Shown here in pieces: positions 1 through 12,987 of a DNA stretch of 64,000 nt. How positions within the stretch are numbered: position 1 is the first letter of the stretch; every line of letters begins with the position of its first letter. The notes under the pieces are model-generated. The model was not told where the DNA came from and searched no databases. It saw nothing but the letters and a program-made list of their open reading frames with translations. Source of the DNA: Ziziphus jujuba (Eukaryota > Streptophyta > Magnoliopsida > Rosales > Rhamnaceae); assembly GCF_031755915.1 (NCBI RefSeq), contig NC_083383.1:3476001-3540000 (forward strand), given 5' to 3'. The position numbers and the translations under genes were made by a program.

Positions 1-1025
1 GCAAAAGCCAAACACAAATTTTCAAGGCTAAACCATCTTACTTCATAGTTAAAATTAATGCAACTTGAAAAGAAGCTGCTAGAAAACCAGAAAAAAGAAA
101 TCATGCCAAGCCAGCTAAGAAGCATTGCCTGCTACAATATTCCTGTTCTTATTGTGTAAGAATGAGAAGTGGCCCCCCAAAAAATGACATTTTAATTTAT
201 TTTCCTCAGCATTTTGATTTCAGCCTCCGCATCATTTTAGAAAAAAGGTGCATTCCACTTGCATGCAACCAATCCAAAAGCTTAAAGAAAGAAAAAGAAT
301 TAGTAATAGGTTGTATTTAAGAATATTTTAATACCACACCACTCTTGGGTTTTTTTTAGGAAATATATAGTTAAATAATAGCCTTGAGTAACTTCCGGTA
401 GGGTTGCAAGCTTCTGTATATGGTAGAAACCAAGTATGAGCGACTTTGTTCCCATCTCATGAGACCATAAAATTGGTAATATATTCGTATATCCCTGCGG
501 TCCAGCTTCAACTGGACAAAATGTTAAAAAGAACGAATGTTGCTAAAGTCATGTTTCTGGCTATGCCAAACTAAAAATCTTGAATCCTTTGTTTCTTCTG
601 CATAAATTTGCAAGTGCCAACTTGTTTTTCTAAAACTTTCCACATCCTCTCAACCCATAGCTGGCCTGAGATTGACTAGCCATTACCGACTACACATTGT
701 TTTTATGCAAGTGGAAGAGTGCCAAATACATGACATATATCTAACCAAAATATCATTTCTTGTAGCAAGTTTTCACTTCTCTTTGAATCTCTTTTATATC
801 CACTTATTTAACATGCATAAAAGAAATTAAACATGGCTTTCATTTTTTATGTAGGTTGATTTTTTGGCTTCAATAGGTTGCAAAAATTGCATTCTTTGAG
901 TCTAGATAAATTTTAGTTTTTCATGTCTACTAATTTATAAATTTAAAGCGTTGAGCTTAGTGTCCAACTTTCCAAACAAAACCATTTGCGCCCTTCCTCA
1001 CAATATAATGTAAATCTTTTAAATC

Positions 1026-1051
1026 CCCACACGGTTAAGGGACCGTGTGGG
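1026..1051. repeat. Perfect 10-bp inverted repeat with 6-nt loop
   Basis: CCCACACGGT at 1026-1035 is followed after six bases by its exact reverse complement at 1042-1051. It could be a protein-binding dyad or the relic of a small element. No flanking duplication was found. Confidence 0.6.
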
Positions 1052-4000
1052 ATATGTGATCCGTACACGTGGGACAAGAGATCATTATCAGAGTTTGTTG
1101 CAGATCCTCGGCGTGTAGTGGGGCTGGCCCAGGTCCAATATAACAAGTTCTTTTTACCCCTAAGTCTGACAAAAAAATGGGCCCAACATCCTATAATTAA
1201 AGGCCCCGTTTATTAGCCAGGTCATAATCCTTCAAATTCAAGCCTTTCATTTGCTAAAAGCCATCGCTTTGAGCAAGTTTCACATTCCTATTCCCAACTT
1301 GCTTCAGCTGGCGGGAAAATGAAATCTCTAGGTACTACTGCCAATACCATATTGGTTACATTTTTTAATTTGATATTCCTGTTTTTGTTTTCCTACTGAT
1401 TTTGGTTGAAGAGAATTAATTCAAGTGGCAGAGATTTAGTTTGTTCTTGTTTTCAAGGAAAACAAAAAAAAGAAAAAAAAAGAAAAAGGGGTGACAGTTC
1501 AATAAAGATCAGCTTTTCGACCAAAACACAGCTCAGAAATAAGCGTACGAAGGCGACAGGTGTCAATTTTACCATTTCCATGCAATAAGGAGGATCTGCT
1601 TACTGACCAAGGAGAAGAAATGAATATCTTGTGTGGCCCCTCCAATGCCGTTGTCGATTTTTAAAACGAGCTTCCATCACAAAATATCATTTACCTTCCA
1701 ACGCATGTTTTTTTTCACTCCACAAAGCTTCTATCATATGATTGATTAATGTCGATGTGAATGATTTAAGGGCTTGCCTTAATCGCTATTAAGATTTAAG
1801 GATCCAATTTCAGCAAATAATAAATAAATAAATAAATAAATTTAAGGATCCACATGACTGTTGGCGGATGTCGTATCAGTTTGAGAATTGGAAATTTATA
1901 AGACCAAATAGCAGTCAAATTGCAAGTAAATATATAAATTAATACAAATCTATTTAGCCGTAAAACATTCATAGAAGTCTCTCCTTCACTCATTTACTTT
2001 TCTCTCTAGTTTTGGTTGTTCCAGGAAAATTCCTATAACAAATGCCAAGTTCACTTTTTATTTATTTTAGTCGGGGCATCACTTCTAATCCCACTCTTTT
2101 ATCGCTTCAGGTGGAATCTTATGGTTGAAAGAATATCATTATTATAGTATGAAGTACGATCAATATTCATAAACACAGGCTCAATGGCTCTGGTTATATA
2201 AGTTGACTTGTGGGGCTAACCAGCTAAGCAGAAATATCTTTTCCATTACCAAGTATTTTCTAAAAAAACGGTGTTTATCAAACAAAGTTATAGTAAATGC
2301 AATAATTTAAGATAACATTGAGCATAGAGTGGGTTAGCGTTCAATAAAGTGTTGTGGATTATGATTATTCTGGACAGCAAACTGATAAATGCCTCCCTTC
2401 ATTTTTATTTTTTATTTTCCTGTTTTTTTTATAAAGGCTATTTTACTTTCCTGGCTTCAAAGCAGTCCACCGGAGTAGCGTACTAGACCGCGATTCTGTT
2501 AAACACAATCTTTTCCGTTTCGAATTACAGTTGTATTCGGCCTTCATAGCCTCAAATCTGTTCTATGATACGGAATAAAGACATTTAATCCAAATCCATA
2601 TCCCCATCACAAAATATCTGGTCAAAAAAAGGCACAGTGTGGACATGATTTCTCTTCATCATCTTTAACTTCGATTTTCAAAAGACCATTTATAAGACAG
2701 GCAATGTGGCAATCTCCTCGTGCACAGTGGACAGCCTATAATAAGAGTGCAGTTGTGGGCTTGTTAACTTAGTGGGAAGTAAGCCCAGGCAACCATAAGT
2801 AATGGGCTTTCTGAATAGAAATGGCCCAAAGGCTGACGCTATCAGTTTTATAATCAAGAGATCCCACCAGGACATGGACCACAGTACAATAGGTTTATGT
2901 TTTTGTTTTTTTGTTTTTTTTGTTTTTTTTGTTTTTTTTTTTTTTTTTTTTGTGAATAAGTTCAATAGGTTGATGGTATACATTAAACGGAGAGAAAGCA
3001 GACATGCCAATAACTCTTTATTGTTTTCTTAGCAAAACCATTCATGATGCTATTGAGGATCCAAATCCAATTAATTCCAACACACACGGGTTTGCAAGAC
3101 ACTCTTTGTTCATAGCATTAGTTGTACATGGTATGTGATGTTTGAAAATTCTCTAGCAGGAAAGTGAATCAAATCTCCCAGTAGAAATACACGTCCCAGT
3201 GTCCAATGTTTAAAAAGGTAATGAGAGAGTGGACCGCATATCAATGATAAAAAGGTGAAGAAGAAGAAGAAAACCCCCAAAGCATTGTTTGTCCTTATCC
3301 ATTTGCCAGTTTTCACTCTTTTAGTTAGTAGAGATCATCGCCGTGTATACTGTATAAGAATCATCCATAAGATTTTCACGGCTAGGATCATTGTCGGGAA
3401 ACTACTAAAATGTTTATCTGCTTAATACTTTTTTGAAGCTTGTATACGTATGTGTATCGAATCTCAAATGGATTGGCACGCTGGCAGAATCGGGAACTGA
3501 AAGATTTGGTGTTATGACCCGTGAATGAGATATTGATACCGAGATCTGCAATATCATGTCCCTATAAAATGTTGTTAGAATTTAAAAAAAAAAAAAAAAA
3601 AAAAAGTCCCTGTAATTTATAAAAACAAATAAATAAAAATAAAGTTGTTTGATGTGTATTGGAGCATACAGGTGGGTTGATTCCGTTTTAAAGGAATCGC
3701 TTTTAATTTAATTAATTTATTATTATTATTATTATTATTTTTTTGGCTTGAGGGTTTGACTTGGACCGTATTTAGATGTTGTCCCGTTTGATACTTTTCT
3801 AAGTTGCTAGGCCTAAGGAAGTAGGAATATAGCCCCTCCTTAACTAACTTGGCGAGACTTGCGCTGCTTTGGACAAAGAAATCTTTCAATTATTGCGGAC
3901 TTAAATTTTGATTCTTTGGTTGTTAAGAATTTCTTTCGGAAAGTTCTTTATCAAAGCAATAACTTCCGTGTCCTTGTTACACTCTTCCCCTTCATGCAAT

Positions 4001-4149
4001 TCTCATGTCTATGATGACACAGAAATTAAGACGATGAGCTATCAAAATAGAGAGAAAAGTTATCCAATTCATTACGACAATTAATTACTTGATAAACTAT
4101 ATTAAAATAAATGTCATGTAAAATATATGGAAACGAAAAGAATATAATA

Positions 4150-4176
4150 GGGGGGGGGGGGGGGGGGGGGGGGGGG
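4150..4176 (+). repeat. Homopolymer of 27 G
   Basis: An unbroken run of 27 guanines lies in otherwise AT-rich DNA. Its true length is uncertain because homopolymers are error-prone in assemblies. Confidence 0.8.
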
Positions 4177-6431
4177 AAGGAAGAAGCTTAAAATCGATGA
4201 TTGAATGACTATATGTTTATTGTAGTGCATTGGTTTGTGCCTCAAACGCTGTGGTGGCTAATTACCAAGCCAACTAGTAATCATGGAATTGCTATGTGGG
4301 TGGAAGTAATTGGGTATAAAAGATTATGACAAAGTTAAGAAAAATAATGTTGTCCGTTTCCATGGGTCAATGTCTCTTATTATTATTCTGAGACATCCAT
4401 GGTTTCCCATTCACCGTTTATTTGAAGGAAATTTCCAAATGGCCAGGACAGAATATAAAGGTCCTCATTCTAATTTGGAAAAATATGAAACTAAATAAAT
4501 AATTCCGTGATTAACGACGTGATTGAGAAGTAGTGCTCTCGAAGCAATGTTGGTCATAAATGGGTGACTTCCTTTTTGCTTTCTTTTTTAGAATCTACGT
4601 ACTGTCCGCTTCATTCCACAATTAAAAATAAGACAAAGGAGTCTAACATCTTCTCAGTCAGATCTGTACAATTTGTAGTCTTATCTTACCCCGGTGTTTT
4701 TATTTTATTTTACGAAACACATCACATGTTAAAGCTATGTATATCGATCTTTTTAAATAAAAATAGACCCCCCAAAAAAAATATATATAACTGTACCTAC
4801 AAATGTAGATCCTATCCTACGATATAATCGTAGAGAGAGTACTGACGGAAATTTCCTGAACGACAAACTTTTAAAGGCCAATTAGGCCAATAATAATGTC
4901 CACATGGCATAAATATCTATTGAAGTGGCCCAACAAATTGTGCAACAGAGATTAGGTTCACAGGAACTATTGAAGAGACATTTGATAAACGCTCCAATGG
5001 CAGAATACAAGTCATGGTAGGTGGTAATTCTTCAACGCAGACGAAGTGGAGTTGGAAATTTAGAATTTGGATAATTGTCATGTCTGCTGGCTTTAAGTTT
5101 TTGGGTTTATTTTGAAAAAGGGGACCTTTAATTGAATTTGGGTGTCTCGTGACGGACCAAATTTGGAAGAGAAGGAATTGGATTTGTTTATTCATTTATT
5201 TTATTTTATGTTAATGTCAACTTCAATGACATGTTGTTAACTTATGTCTTGACATATTAATCGTTTAGCAAGATTTTGACTGTATTTTCCTTTTTTTTTT
5301 TTCTTTTTTTTTTCCCAAATAACCAAGTAAACTAATCGTTTGAATCCTTAATTAAATATTAGGTCAATTATACGTACATTGGTGCCACATTTTTTCTTCT
5401 AATTATATTGGTGCGACATTAATTCCATAGTTTAACTATCCAATAAAATTACTTATTTTTTATTGCGTTATAATCAATCACGTGTTTTTTTTTTTTTCAA
5501 AGTCTGTATGTGTATATATAAAATTAAAAAGGGTTAAAAATTGAAGATATATATATATATATATATATCTAGGAGTAATCTCAGAAAGCCTGCTTTTGGT
5601 AATATCACGGAGGCATAAATTTAGCCTCACTTGATTTTCATTTTTTTTTTTTAATTTCTCATGCAATGTTTTTTTTTTTCTTTTTTTCTTTTTTTATCAT
5701 TTACATGCAATGTTGCTGTTGATATGAGATATATTATAATTTTATTTCTCTTTTCTCTTTTATTTTTGTATTAAATTATTGTAGGAAATTAAGCACTCCT
5801 TGATGCGTGCTTAGCATGGTGATAATTGAATACTAGACCATCATTGGTCCCCATAATGGACTGTTTTTTTTCATCATGCCACCACTAAAATACTATATAA
5901 AACTCTAAAGAATTCCTTGCAAAAACAAAGATTAGGTTTAATTAATTGTCGTTTGACTGAACCTCAAGTAACTTGACCGTTGCTAACGGCGCAAGACCCA
6001 GAGCCTCTGCCACTACACGTGAAAGATTTTGCCGTTCCACTTTCCGTCACCCGAAAAGAAAATAAAAATAATAATAATAATAAAAAGAAAAGAGTTTGTC
6101 GGGGTGTGGTCGTATTCTAGCAGTCCTGTAGACCCAAACCAACCAACCAACAAGCGTACCCGCTCTGGCGCTCTTCTTCCTGGGTGGCCAAACACCCCCG
6201 CCCAATTCCAAACGCAGGAAAAAAAAGGGTAATACCCGCACCACCACTACTTGACAAATTCTATTCTCTAAATTTTTAAAAATCATTTTTTTTTTTTTTT
6301 TTTTTGAAAAAAAGAGTGGAGCAGGATATTACTGCGCTACAGTGTTGTTTGTCTCGCGGCAATATATCCCATTTGTTTAATCATTGCACCATTTGCAAAG
6401 CCCATTTTCCTTCTTCTAAACGGTTTTCTTA

Positions 6432-6458
6432 CTCTCTCTCTCTCTCTCTCTCTCTCTC
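6432..6458 (+). repeat. (CT)n microsatellite in probable 5' leader
   Basis: A CT dinucleotide run lies about 230 bases upstream of the DUF620 start codon. CT-rich tracts are common in plant 5' UTRs and core promoters, so it may be transcribed. Confidence 0.7.
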
Positions 6459-6687
6459 AGAGTTGCTTTTCGGTAAGCATTCTCTCAGTCTCGGCTCCTT
6501 TAAGCTTATTGGTCTGAGACACACAAAAAAGGCTTTTCTCCGAATGCTGCTAGTCGTTTAGTACATTTATCCCAACCAAAGAAGCTCACAGACTCTTACC
6601 ATTTGCTCCCATTTTCCTTCTTTTTTTTTTTTTTTTGAAATTTAATTTTTCCTGTGGAGAAGTAGTAGTTGAGAGGTCAAGTTGTGA

Positions 6688-9157
6688 ATGGAAAGAAAAC
6701 AGGGCTTCTTCACGGCTTTAAAAGAGGAGGTGGTGAGAGGGTTGTCGCCGGGAAGGTCGAGAGCAAAGAGCCCGGCGAGGAGTGCGTCTCCGATGTCGAG
6801 CTTACTTAGACGGAGGAAGAACCATCACGTGGCTCAACCGGAGCCGTTGATATCGAGATCCGGGAGCTTGAGGCCGCCGGAGGCATTGTCGCCGCTCAAG
6901 GAGGGTCCCGATGGGACGGACGGTGGAGATTTGAAGATGGAAGGGAGGTGGGGAAACTGGATGAAGGGCCAGCTCTGCAGAGCACCTTCCGTCTCGTGTT
7001 CCGCTTACAAGAGGTCCGATCTGAGGTTGTTGTTGGGGGTTCTGGGTGCTCCGCTCGCCCCGGTGCACGTTAGCACCACGGAACCTTTGCCTCACCTTAG
7101 CATCAAAGATACCCCAATTGTTAGTTCCTCTTTCTCTCTCACCATGGTACATCTTTGTGTCTGTTTGCGTACTTCTCTGTGTTCATACTTGATCATTTAA
7201 ACTTCTTATATTATACTAATTAACTTCACTTTCTTTAACTTTCGGAATCTTAAGAAATTAATGTGCCAATTGGGCTATGAATTTAATAGCTCTGGGGATT
7301 TATTTTTATTTTTTTGCTTAATATTATTTTTTTCGCTGAATGCTCTTTTCGGTAGTTTGGATTATGAAAAACGATTGCTGTCATTAGTTTTTGTTGGTTG
7401 GTCAGTGACATTATTTTTTTAATTCGTCATTAGCTCAGGGAACAAAAACAAAAGATTGAAAGGCATCTAGTGTATTTCTTTTGTAGGATGATATTTATTT
7501 ATTTATTTTTTTTAGAAGATGAAAAAATCGTAAGAAATTATTTCTTAAAATCTTAAATCGGAAAGACTTATAAGTTACTTTCACTTGACGCATGCTATTA
7601 ACAATTAAGGTGTAAAAAAACAAAAAGAAAAAAATAAAGAAAAAGAAAAAGTGAAAGTGAAAGTGAAAGTTCCTTAAAGTCTTCCACCTTCACTAGCACT
7701 CGTCCGTTGACTCTGTGTTTCTACCTCATCAATTCTTCACCAAGTTCAATATCAAGAATGGGTGTGTTAATTTATACTTTGGACACACATATTGCTGCTA
7801 GAGTTGCATATGAAACATATGGTATGTAAAGCGGCTGCAGAATTGATTATGAATATTTAATGCCTATAGTATTTGCACTAGGGGAAGTTGTTGAGGAGTG
7901 TGGGTATAGTTGAGTAATTTAGAATCTATCAGTAAAGAGCTTCCACTTCCATATCATTCTTGCTTCCACTTCCATATCATTCTTGAGAGAGACATATCGA
8001 TAGAGAAGTTTGGTTGGTTTTATGAAGTCTTGTTTCCATTTCAGTTAACAGGAGCGGCCTCTAAAACAACTTTTTGTGGGTACCTTGCAGGAAACATCAT
8101 CTGCTCAGTACATACTTCAGCAGTACACTGCAGCATCAGGAGGGCAAAAGCTTCAGAATTCCACCCACAATGCTTATGCAATGGGAAAGGTGAGAATGAT
8201 AGCTTCTGAGTTTGAGACGGCTAATAGGGTTGTAAGGAGCAAGAATTCCTCCAAAGCAGCAGAGTCTGGTGGCTTTGTCCTTTGGCAGATGCATCCAGAC
8301 ATGTGGTATGTGGAGCTTGCACTTGGTGGTAGCAAGGTTCATGCTGGTTGCAATGGGAAGCTTGTGTGGAGGCACACTCCCTGGCTTGGTGCACATGCTG
8401 CGAAAGGGCCTGTTAGACCTTTGCGCCGTGCCCTTCAGGTGAAACTACACCCCGCCATCAGCATTTGTTTGGTATATGATACTGTACTTTCTGGAGATGC
8501 TTGATCACTAAAATCATAACTTTATTGTGTTTGCAGGGGCTTGACCCAAGAACAACTGCTAGCATGTTTACAAGTGCAAGGTGCATTGGCGAGAAGAAGA
8601 TCAATGGGGAGGACTGTTTCATCCTCAAACTTTGTGCTGATCCTCTGACATTGAAAGCTCGGAGTGAAGGGCCAGCAGAAATAATTAGGCATGTTTTGTT
8701 TGGCTACTTCAGCCAAAAAACAGGACTTCTTGTTCACTTGGAAGATTCCCATCTGACTCGCATTCAAAACAATGGAGGCGATGCTGTATACTGGGAGACC
8801 ACAATTAATTCTTTCCTTGATGATTACCGACCCGTGGAGGGAATTATGATCGCTCACTCAGGACGTTCAGTGGTAACACTTTTCAGGTTTGGAGAAACTG
8901 CAATGAGTCACACGAAGACCAGGATGGAAGAAGCTTGGACAATTGAGGAAGTGGCGTTCAATGTGCCTGGCCTTTCAATGGACTGCTTCATTCCTCCTGC
9001 TGAATTAAGATTTGCATCCATGAGTGAAGCCTGTGAGCTCCCTCAGGGTCCGACTGTAAAGACCATGCCAACAGCTGCATATCGAGCTAAAGTTGCTGCA
9101 CTCGAGAAATCTAATGACAGGAATGTTAATAATATCATGTGGAAGATGGATGTTTAG
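6688..9157 (+). CDS. DUF620 family protein (three exons)
   Basis: Model: exons 6688-7119, 8091-8438 and 8537-9157, giving 466 residues. Donors are GTTAGT and GTGAAA; both acceptors are canonical AG, and codons stay intact across both junctions. The N-terminus (MERKQGFFTALKEEVVRGLS) is followed by a Ser/Arg/Pro-rich basic stretch to about residue 45, typical of this plant-specific family. Exon 2 starts with ETSSAQYILQQYTAASGG and ends in a tryptophan-rich block; exon 3 holds the rest of the DUF620 domain (GLDPRTTASMF onward). The biochemical function of DUF620 is unknown; some databases label members as lipases without strong support. A 23-bp tandem duplication sits in intron 1 at 7940-7985. 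The first in-frame ATG after the leader is used and matches the family N-terminus. Alternative splicing cannot be judged from sequence. Confidence 0.93.
7940..7985 (+). repeat. 23-bp tandem duplication in DUF620 intron 1
   Basis: Two exact adjacent copies of a 23-bp unit beginning CTTCCACTTCC lie at 7940-7962 and 7963-7985. They are intronic, with no predicted effect on the protein. Confidence 0.85.
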
Positions 9158-12100
9158 TGAAGAGGAGGGGTTCCTAGTTGATTTTGCATATGGCACAGGT
9201 ATAGTTGTCTAGTTTTATGAACTGACAAAGTCGAAAGCAGATTGATAATGTAGGACTTGGGTTTTTACTTTTTTCTTTTTCCTTTTTGAATGCAGAATTT
9301 CTGCATTGATCAATGCCTTTTCAAATATGTATATAGATCAGTCTTTCATATTTTCTCGGGTCCCTGAATGAAAATTTATTCTCAGTGGAGAATTATGATA
9401 TGGAGTCGGGGCTTGGGTCTTTTTTTGGTGGAACATTGAACTAACCGAGATTAATCAGCCTATTTACAACCCATTCATGTGAAATGAGGAATTCTAGGAG
9501 CATTTGCCTCTCAAGCTTCTTGTATATTTATGTATGCGGAGTCCTCGTGATCAGCTTATGACTCTGTAAAATACTGTTTTATGACGTAAGCAAGTCATTT
9601 GACAAAGTGCCTGAATGCCATATGCTGCAAGCTTAATTACTAGTTATGGCAATGGTGGTGTAATTGGATAAAGCAGTTTAGTAAAGTATTTATTCTAAAT
9701 TCTGATGTGTATCTATCATTGTTAGTTTCTTCTCTTTATTGTTTTATTTTTTAAATTTTTTGGAAGCCATTGTTACCATGTTTCTTTTTTCTTTTTCTTT
9801 TTTTTTTTTAAATCTTGGTGAATTTTGTTACCGTGTTTCTTGGCTGCTTAATTTTGTGTAATGAAAATAGTCATAGATGTTTTATGAAACCCTTTTCCTT
9901 GCTATCAATTAATGGCTATTCGTAAGACCGTAATCTTAGCCGATAATTTTCCTACCTTTGACCATCTATAAGATGCATTCATAAGAAAGTCAAGAGTTTG
10001 GTATACTTCCTCGTTCATTGGCTCGACCTAAATGCTGAGTTGTTGCGAGGACTATAAATTGATTTTGTGCTTTGAGCTTGCCAATGTGATATTCAAATGG
10101 AGCTCTTTAAAATAATAAACACATTTCTTGAAATAGAAAGCATTTTTAATATTAAAGAATGAAATTTATCAGACAAGTTCAATGCCATTCAATAACTTTA
10201 TTTTATATTCTGTTATTTTCTCTGAATAATTTTAGACTTTTTTATTTTCTCTGAATAATTTAGACTTTTTTATTTTCTCTGAATAATTTAGACTTATTTA
10301 TAAAGTTAAATAAAAAGGTAGACATTGAAAACTGTGGGACATTTTTTAAAAGCGTTTTTTGGTGAACGAAAGTTGCATTTGTTAAATGAAAGTGAAAGTT
10401 GCGTTTGTTTATGAGTTAAATATAAAGTAGATTTGCCTTACTATATTTCAAGAGCATTCAGGGAAATAGTAGATTGATTTTTTAAATTATTTATTATTAT
10501 TAGTTTTTTATAGATTAAGTATCCCTAAAATAAAGAAAATTGAACAAATAAGTAGTTTATTGGAGATGTCCGATGGTGACAAGTGCTGAGATGAGTGTTG
10601 AGCAATAAAGGCCGACAAATTTGGAAACTGACCAGCATTCAGGGAAAAAAAGAAATTGCGACGTCTCTTACTTTCTTTGCCCAACACCAACACTTTGGTC
10701 CAGTGGATCCGTTTTGAATCATTGATTTTTCATTCCCTATATTTATATTCCTTCATTTTTTTCCCCACTAAATGTTTTATCAAATAACAATTAGTTATGT
10801 TTTTACAGTTTGGAAGCAAAGCACAGATATTTAAGAAAGTAAAGAATTTTTTTAACCCGCGTGAGTATAATGGAAGTAGTTTCGGGTGACATGTCATATC
10901 AAAAGAAACATGGATTAACCTTTGAGGTTATTAGTACTAGAATTTAAATCCTTCTTTGACCAAACATATAAAATTTATCTTCGTTTCAAAATAAAAATTA
11001 CATTTAATTTGGAACCATTTTAACTTTGAACTTTCTTTTTCTTTTTTTTTTTTGGGTTATCACCATCTTATTGATGGTCTAATAAGATAAATTTTGTTAA
11101 AGAAGTTTCTTGTAGCCCGATCCAATCAAACTTGTAATGAAGAGCGGTCCATAAGCCCTTAAAATATGGGTTTGAAAGTTGGTCCAACAAGGTGAAGCCC
11201 AGCTTTTACATATGCAAGATTTATTGCTGATTGTTTATATATAAATGCCAGAATGATTGAAGCTTGAGTTGAAATGCCTGCAACAGGCTTGAGCTTGAGG
11301 TGCGCGAAGATTTTAAAATAGCTAAAACAACACAAGGGATTCATTTCAACTTTCGAAACTGAAAAAAAAAATATATATATATATATATTCAGAAACTAAA
11401 CAGTACTCTTTCTTCATTCTCTCAATCCCGCATTGTTTGGTGTGTTTTGGATTGTTTTATCGAGTCTTTACCAACATCATGAACTTAGAAAACAAAAAAA
11501 ATACTTCCAGTTCCACGCCGATTGTACGAATAACCAATAAACTAAGTTACACATCCCAAAACCGATCATACATGTGTATATATATATATACATATGTATT
11601 AGGAACTCTATATACAGTACTTCTCTTAACTGTATCTATAACTAAAAATATGCCATCCACAGGTAACAGACTCTATATATATATATATATATATAAGAGT
11701 TTCTGAGCAATTTAGGGTATATGTTTCTTTAAGCAATTTTAAGTTTTTCCATCCGTATATATAGTTATGCTTAAATTATATAGAAACCGCATATTCTTGA
11801 GACATCCACCAATGTTTGAAGTACTGCTTCTCTGATCTGTATCTGGCTCCTGATTCTGCTTTAGCTAGTTATGGGGTTTATTTATTTGAAAATGCAAGTT
11901 GAGGAATGTGAAGGACCACCACAAACCCTGCTTCTGTTTTGAACAGAGAATTGGTACTAATCCATTTTGAAGTTGTGGTCCCTCCTCAGTCCTCACCTTC
12001 CCTTTTGCATTCCAATCTTTATTTATATTAGATAAAGATTAATCAAATTTTACAAAAGTGGAGAAGAATCAGAGCTAAATATGAGCTTTTAAAGAAGCTT

Positions 12101-12987
12101 TTGGATTTAGAGAGGTGTTAAGAGTAGCGTTTAGGGCTGTTGACAAAATAATTAATTAAGTTAACGAAAATCTATGCTCTAGACAACATCATCACAACAA
12201 TATCTAGGAAACCAGGAAAATTTTGTCTTCACATGGTTTCATTTTTGCGTATAGTTTTACGGTTACCATATTTTAACGTTTTGTTGTTTTGCTTACGTGA
12301 TCCTTCGTCGTATATTGCTTTTGGGCGAGAGGTAGGCAAAAGAAAATGTAAATAATAGAAAAAAACTGAAAGTCTGAAAGAAAGAAAGGGGGTAAAAAGG
12401 CCATGCTTTATTTACAAAATGCTCAAAGTTAGTCCAAAACAGATCAATTTTCAGCAAGGACCACTTTCTTTCCACTTCTAAGAAGCATCAGAAAATAAAT
12501 TAATCACAAACAAGAAAATTAACATCTTTTTTTAGTGTATATGTTATTGTTATAATTATTATTATTTTGATATTATGAATAAAAATTTTAAATTTCAAAA
12601 ATTATTTGAACAAACAATGATTATTATCAAAAAAAAAAAAAAAAAAAAACTAATTTGTTATATTATTCAATTATAATTTTTGGAGGGGCAAAAGTAGTGA
12701 AATTAATTATGCAACAAATTAAGTAAAATCCATTTTTAAGTACTGAGAGATGAGGACAAACCGTACGTGGAGGACCAATTCAAAATAATTTGAAAAGCTA
12801 AAATGATTTTAAATATTACATATGCGCCGGCTGCTAGCTAGGTGTCACTACAAGACTCTGCTACTCCACTTGCTTTTCCCACTCCCCTTTTCCCCCACTA
12901 AAAATTTTCCGTATGCTGTGACCTTAACCTAACCAAATCCAGAACCAGAACCAGAACCCTAACCGCAACCTTTTCTTTGGCTCATCA
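9158..12987. other. Intergenic region between DUF620 and ARM/TPR genes
   Basis: Probably contains the DUF620 3' UTR (about 9158-9600) and the ARM/TPR promoter. No coding region was recognised. It contains a 27-28-bp unit repeated three times at 10212-10294 and (AT)n runs near 11370-11390, 11580 and 11676-11696. Just before the next start codon, CCAGAA is repeated three times and followed by a telo-box-like ACCCTAA at about 12957-12963. Confidence 0.6.
10212..10294 (+). repeat. Triplicated 27-28-bp tandem repeat
   Basis: Three adjacent copies of a unit containing TTATTTTCTCTGAATAATTT and then TAGACTT, differing by one or two bases. No gene overlaps it. Confidence 0.8.

Larger units (their letters stand above)
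1..6687. other. Intergenic region, no gene recognised
   Basis: No open frame here reads like a known protein and none has a convincing exon structure. The stretch is AT-rich with many homopolymers, including a run of 27 G at 4150-4176, an (A)n run near 3582-3605, a (TTA)n run near 3719-3740 and an (AT)n run near 5549-5568. A short perfect inverted repeat lies at 1026-1051. The last few hundred bases before 6688 hold a (CT)n tract and are probably the promoter and 5' leader of the DUF620 gene. Confidence 0.6.

Noticed and set aside
4917..5195. 92-codon minus-strand frame upstream of the first gene
   Set aside because: No family resemblance, no splice context, and a low-complexity start; treated as non-coding.
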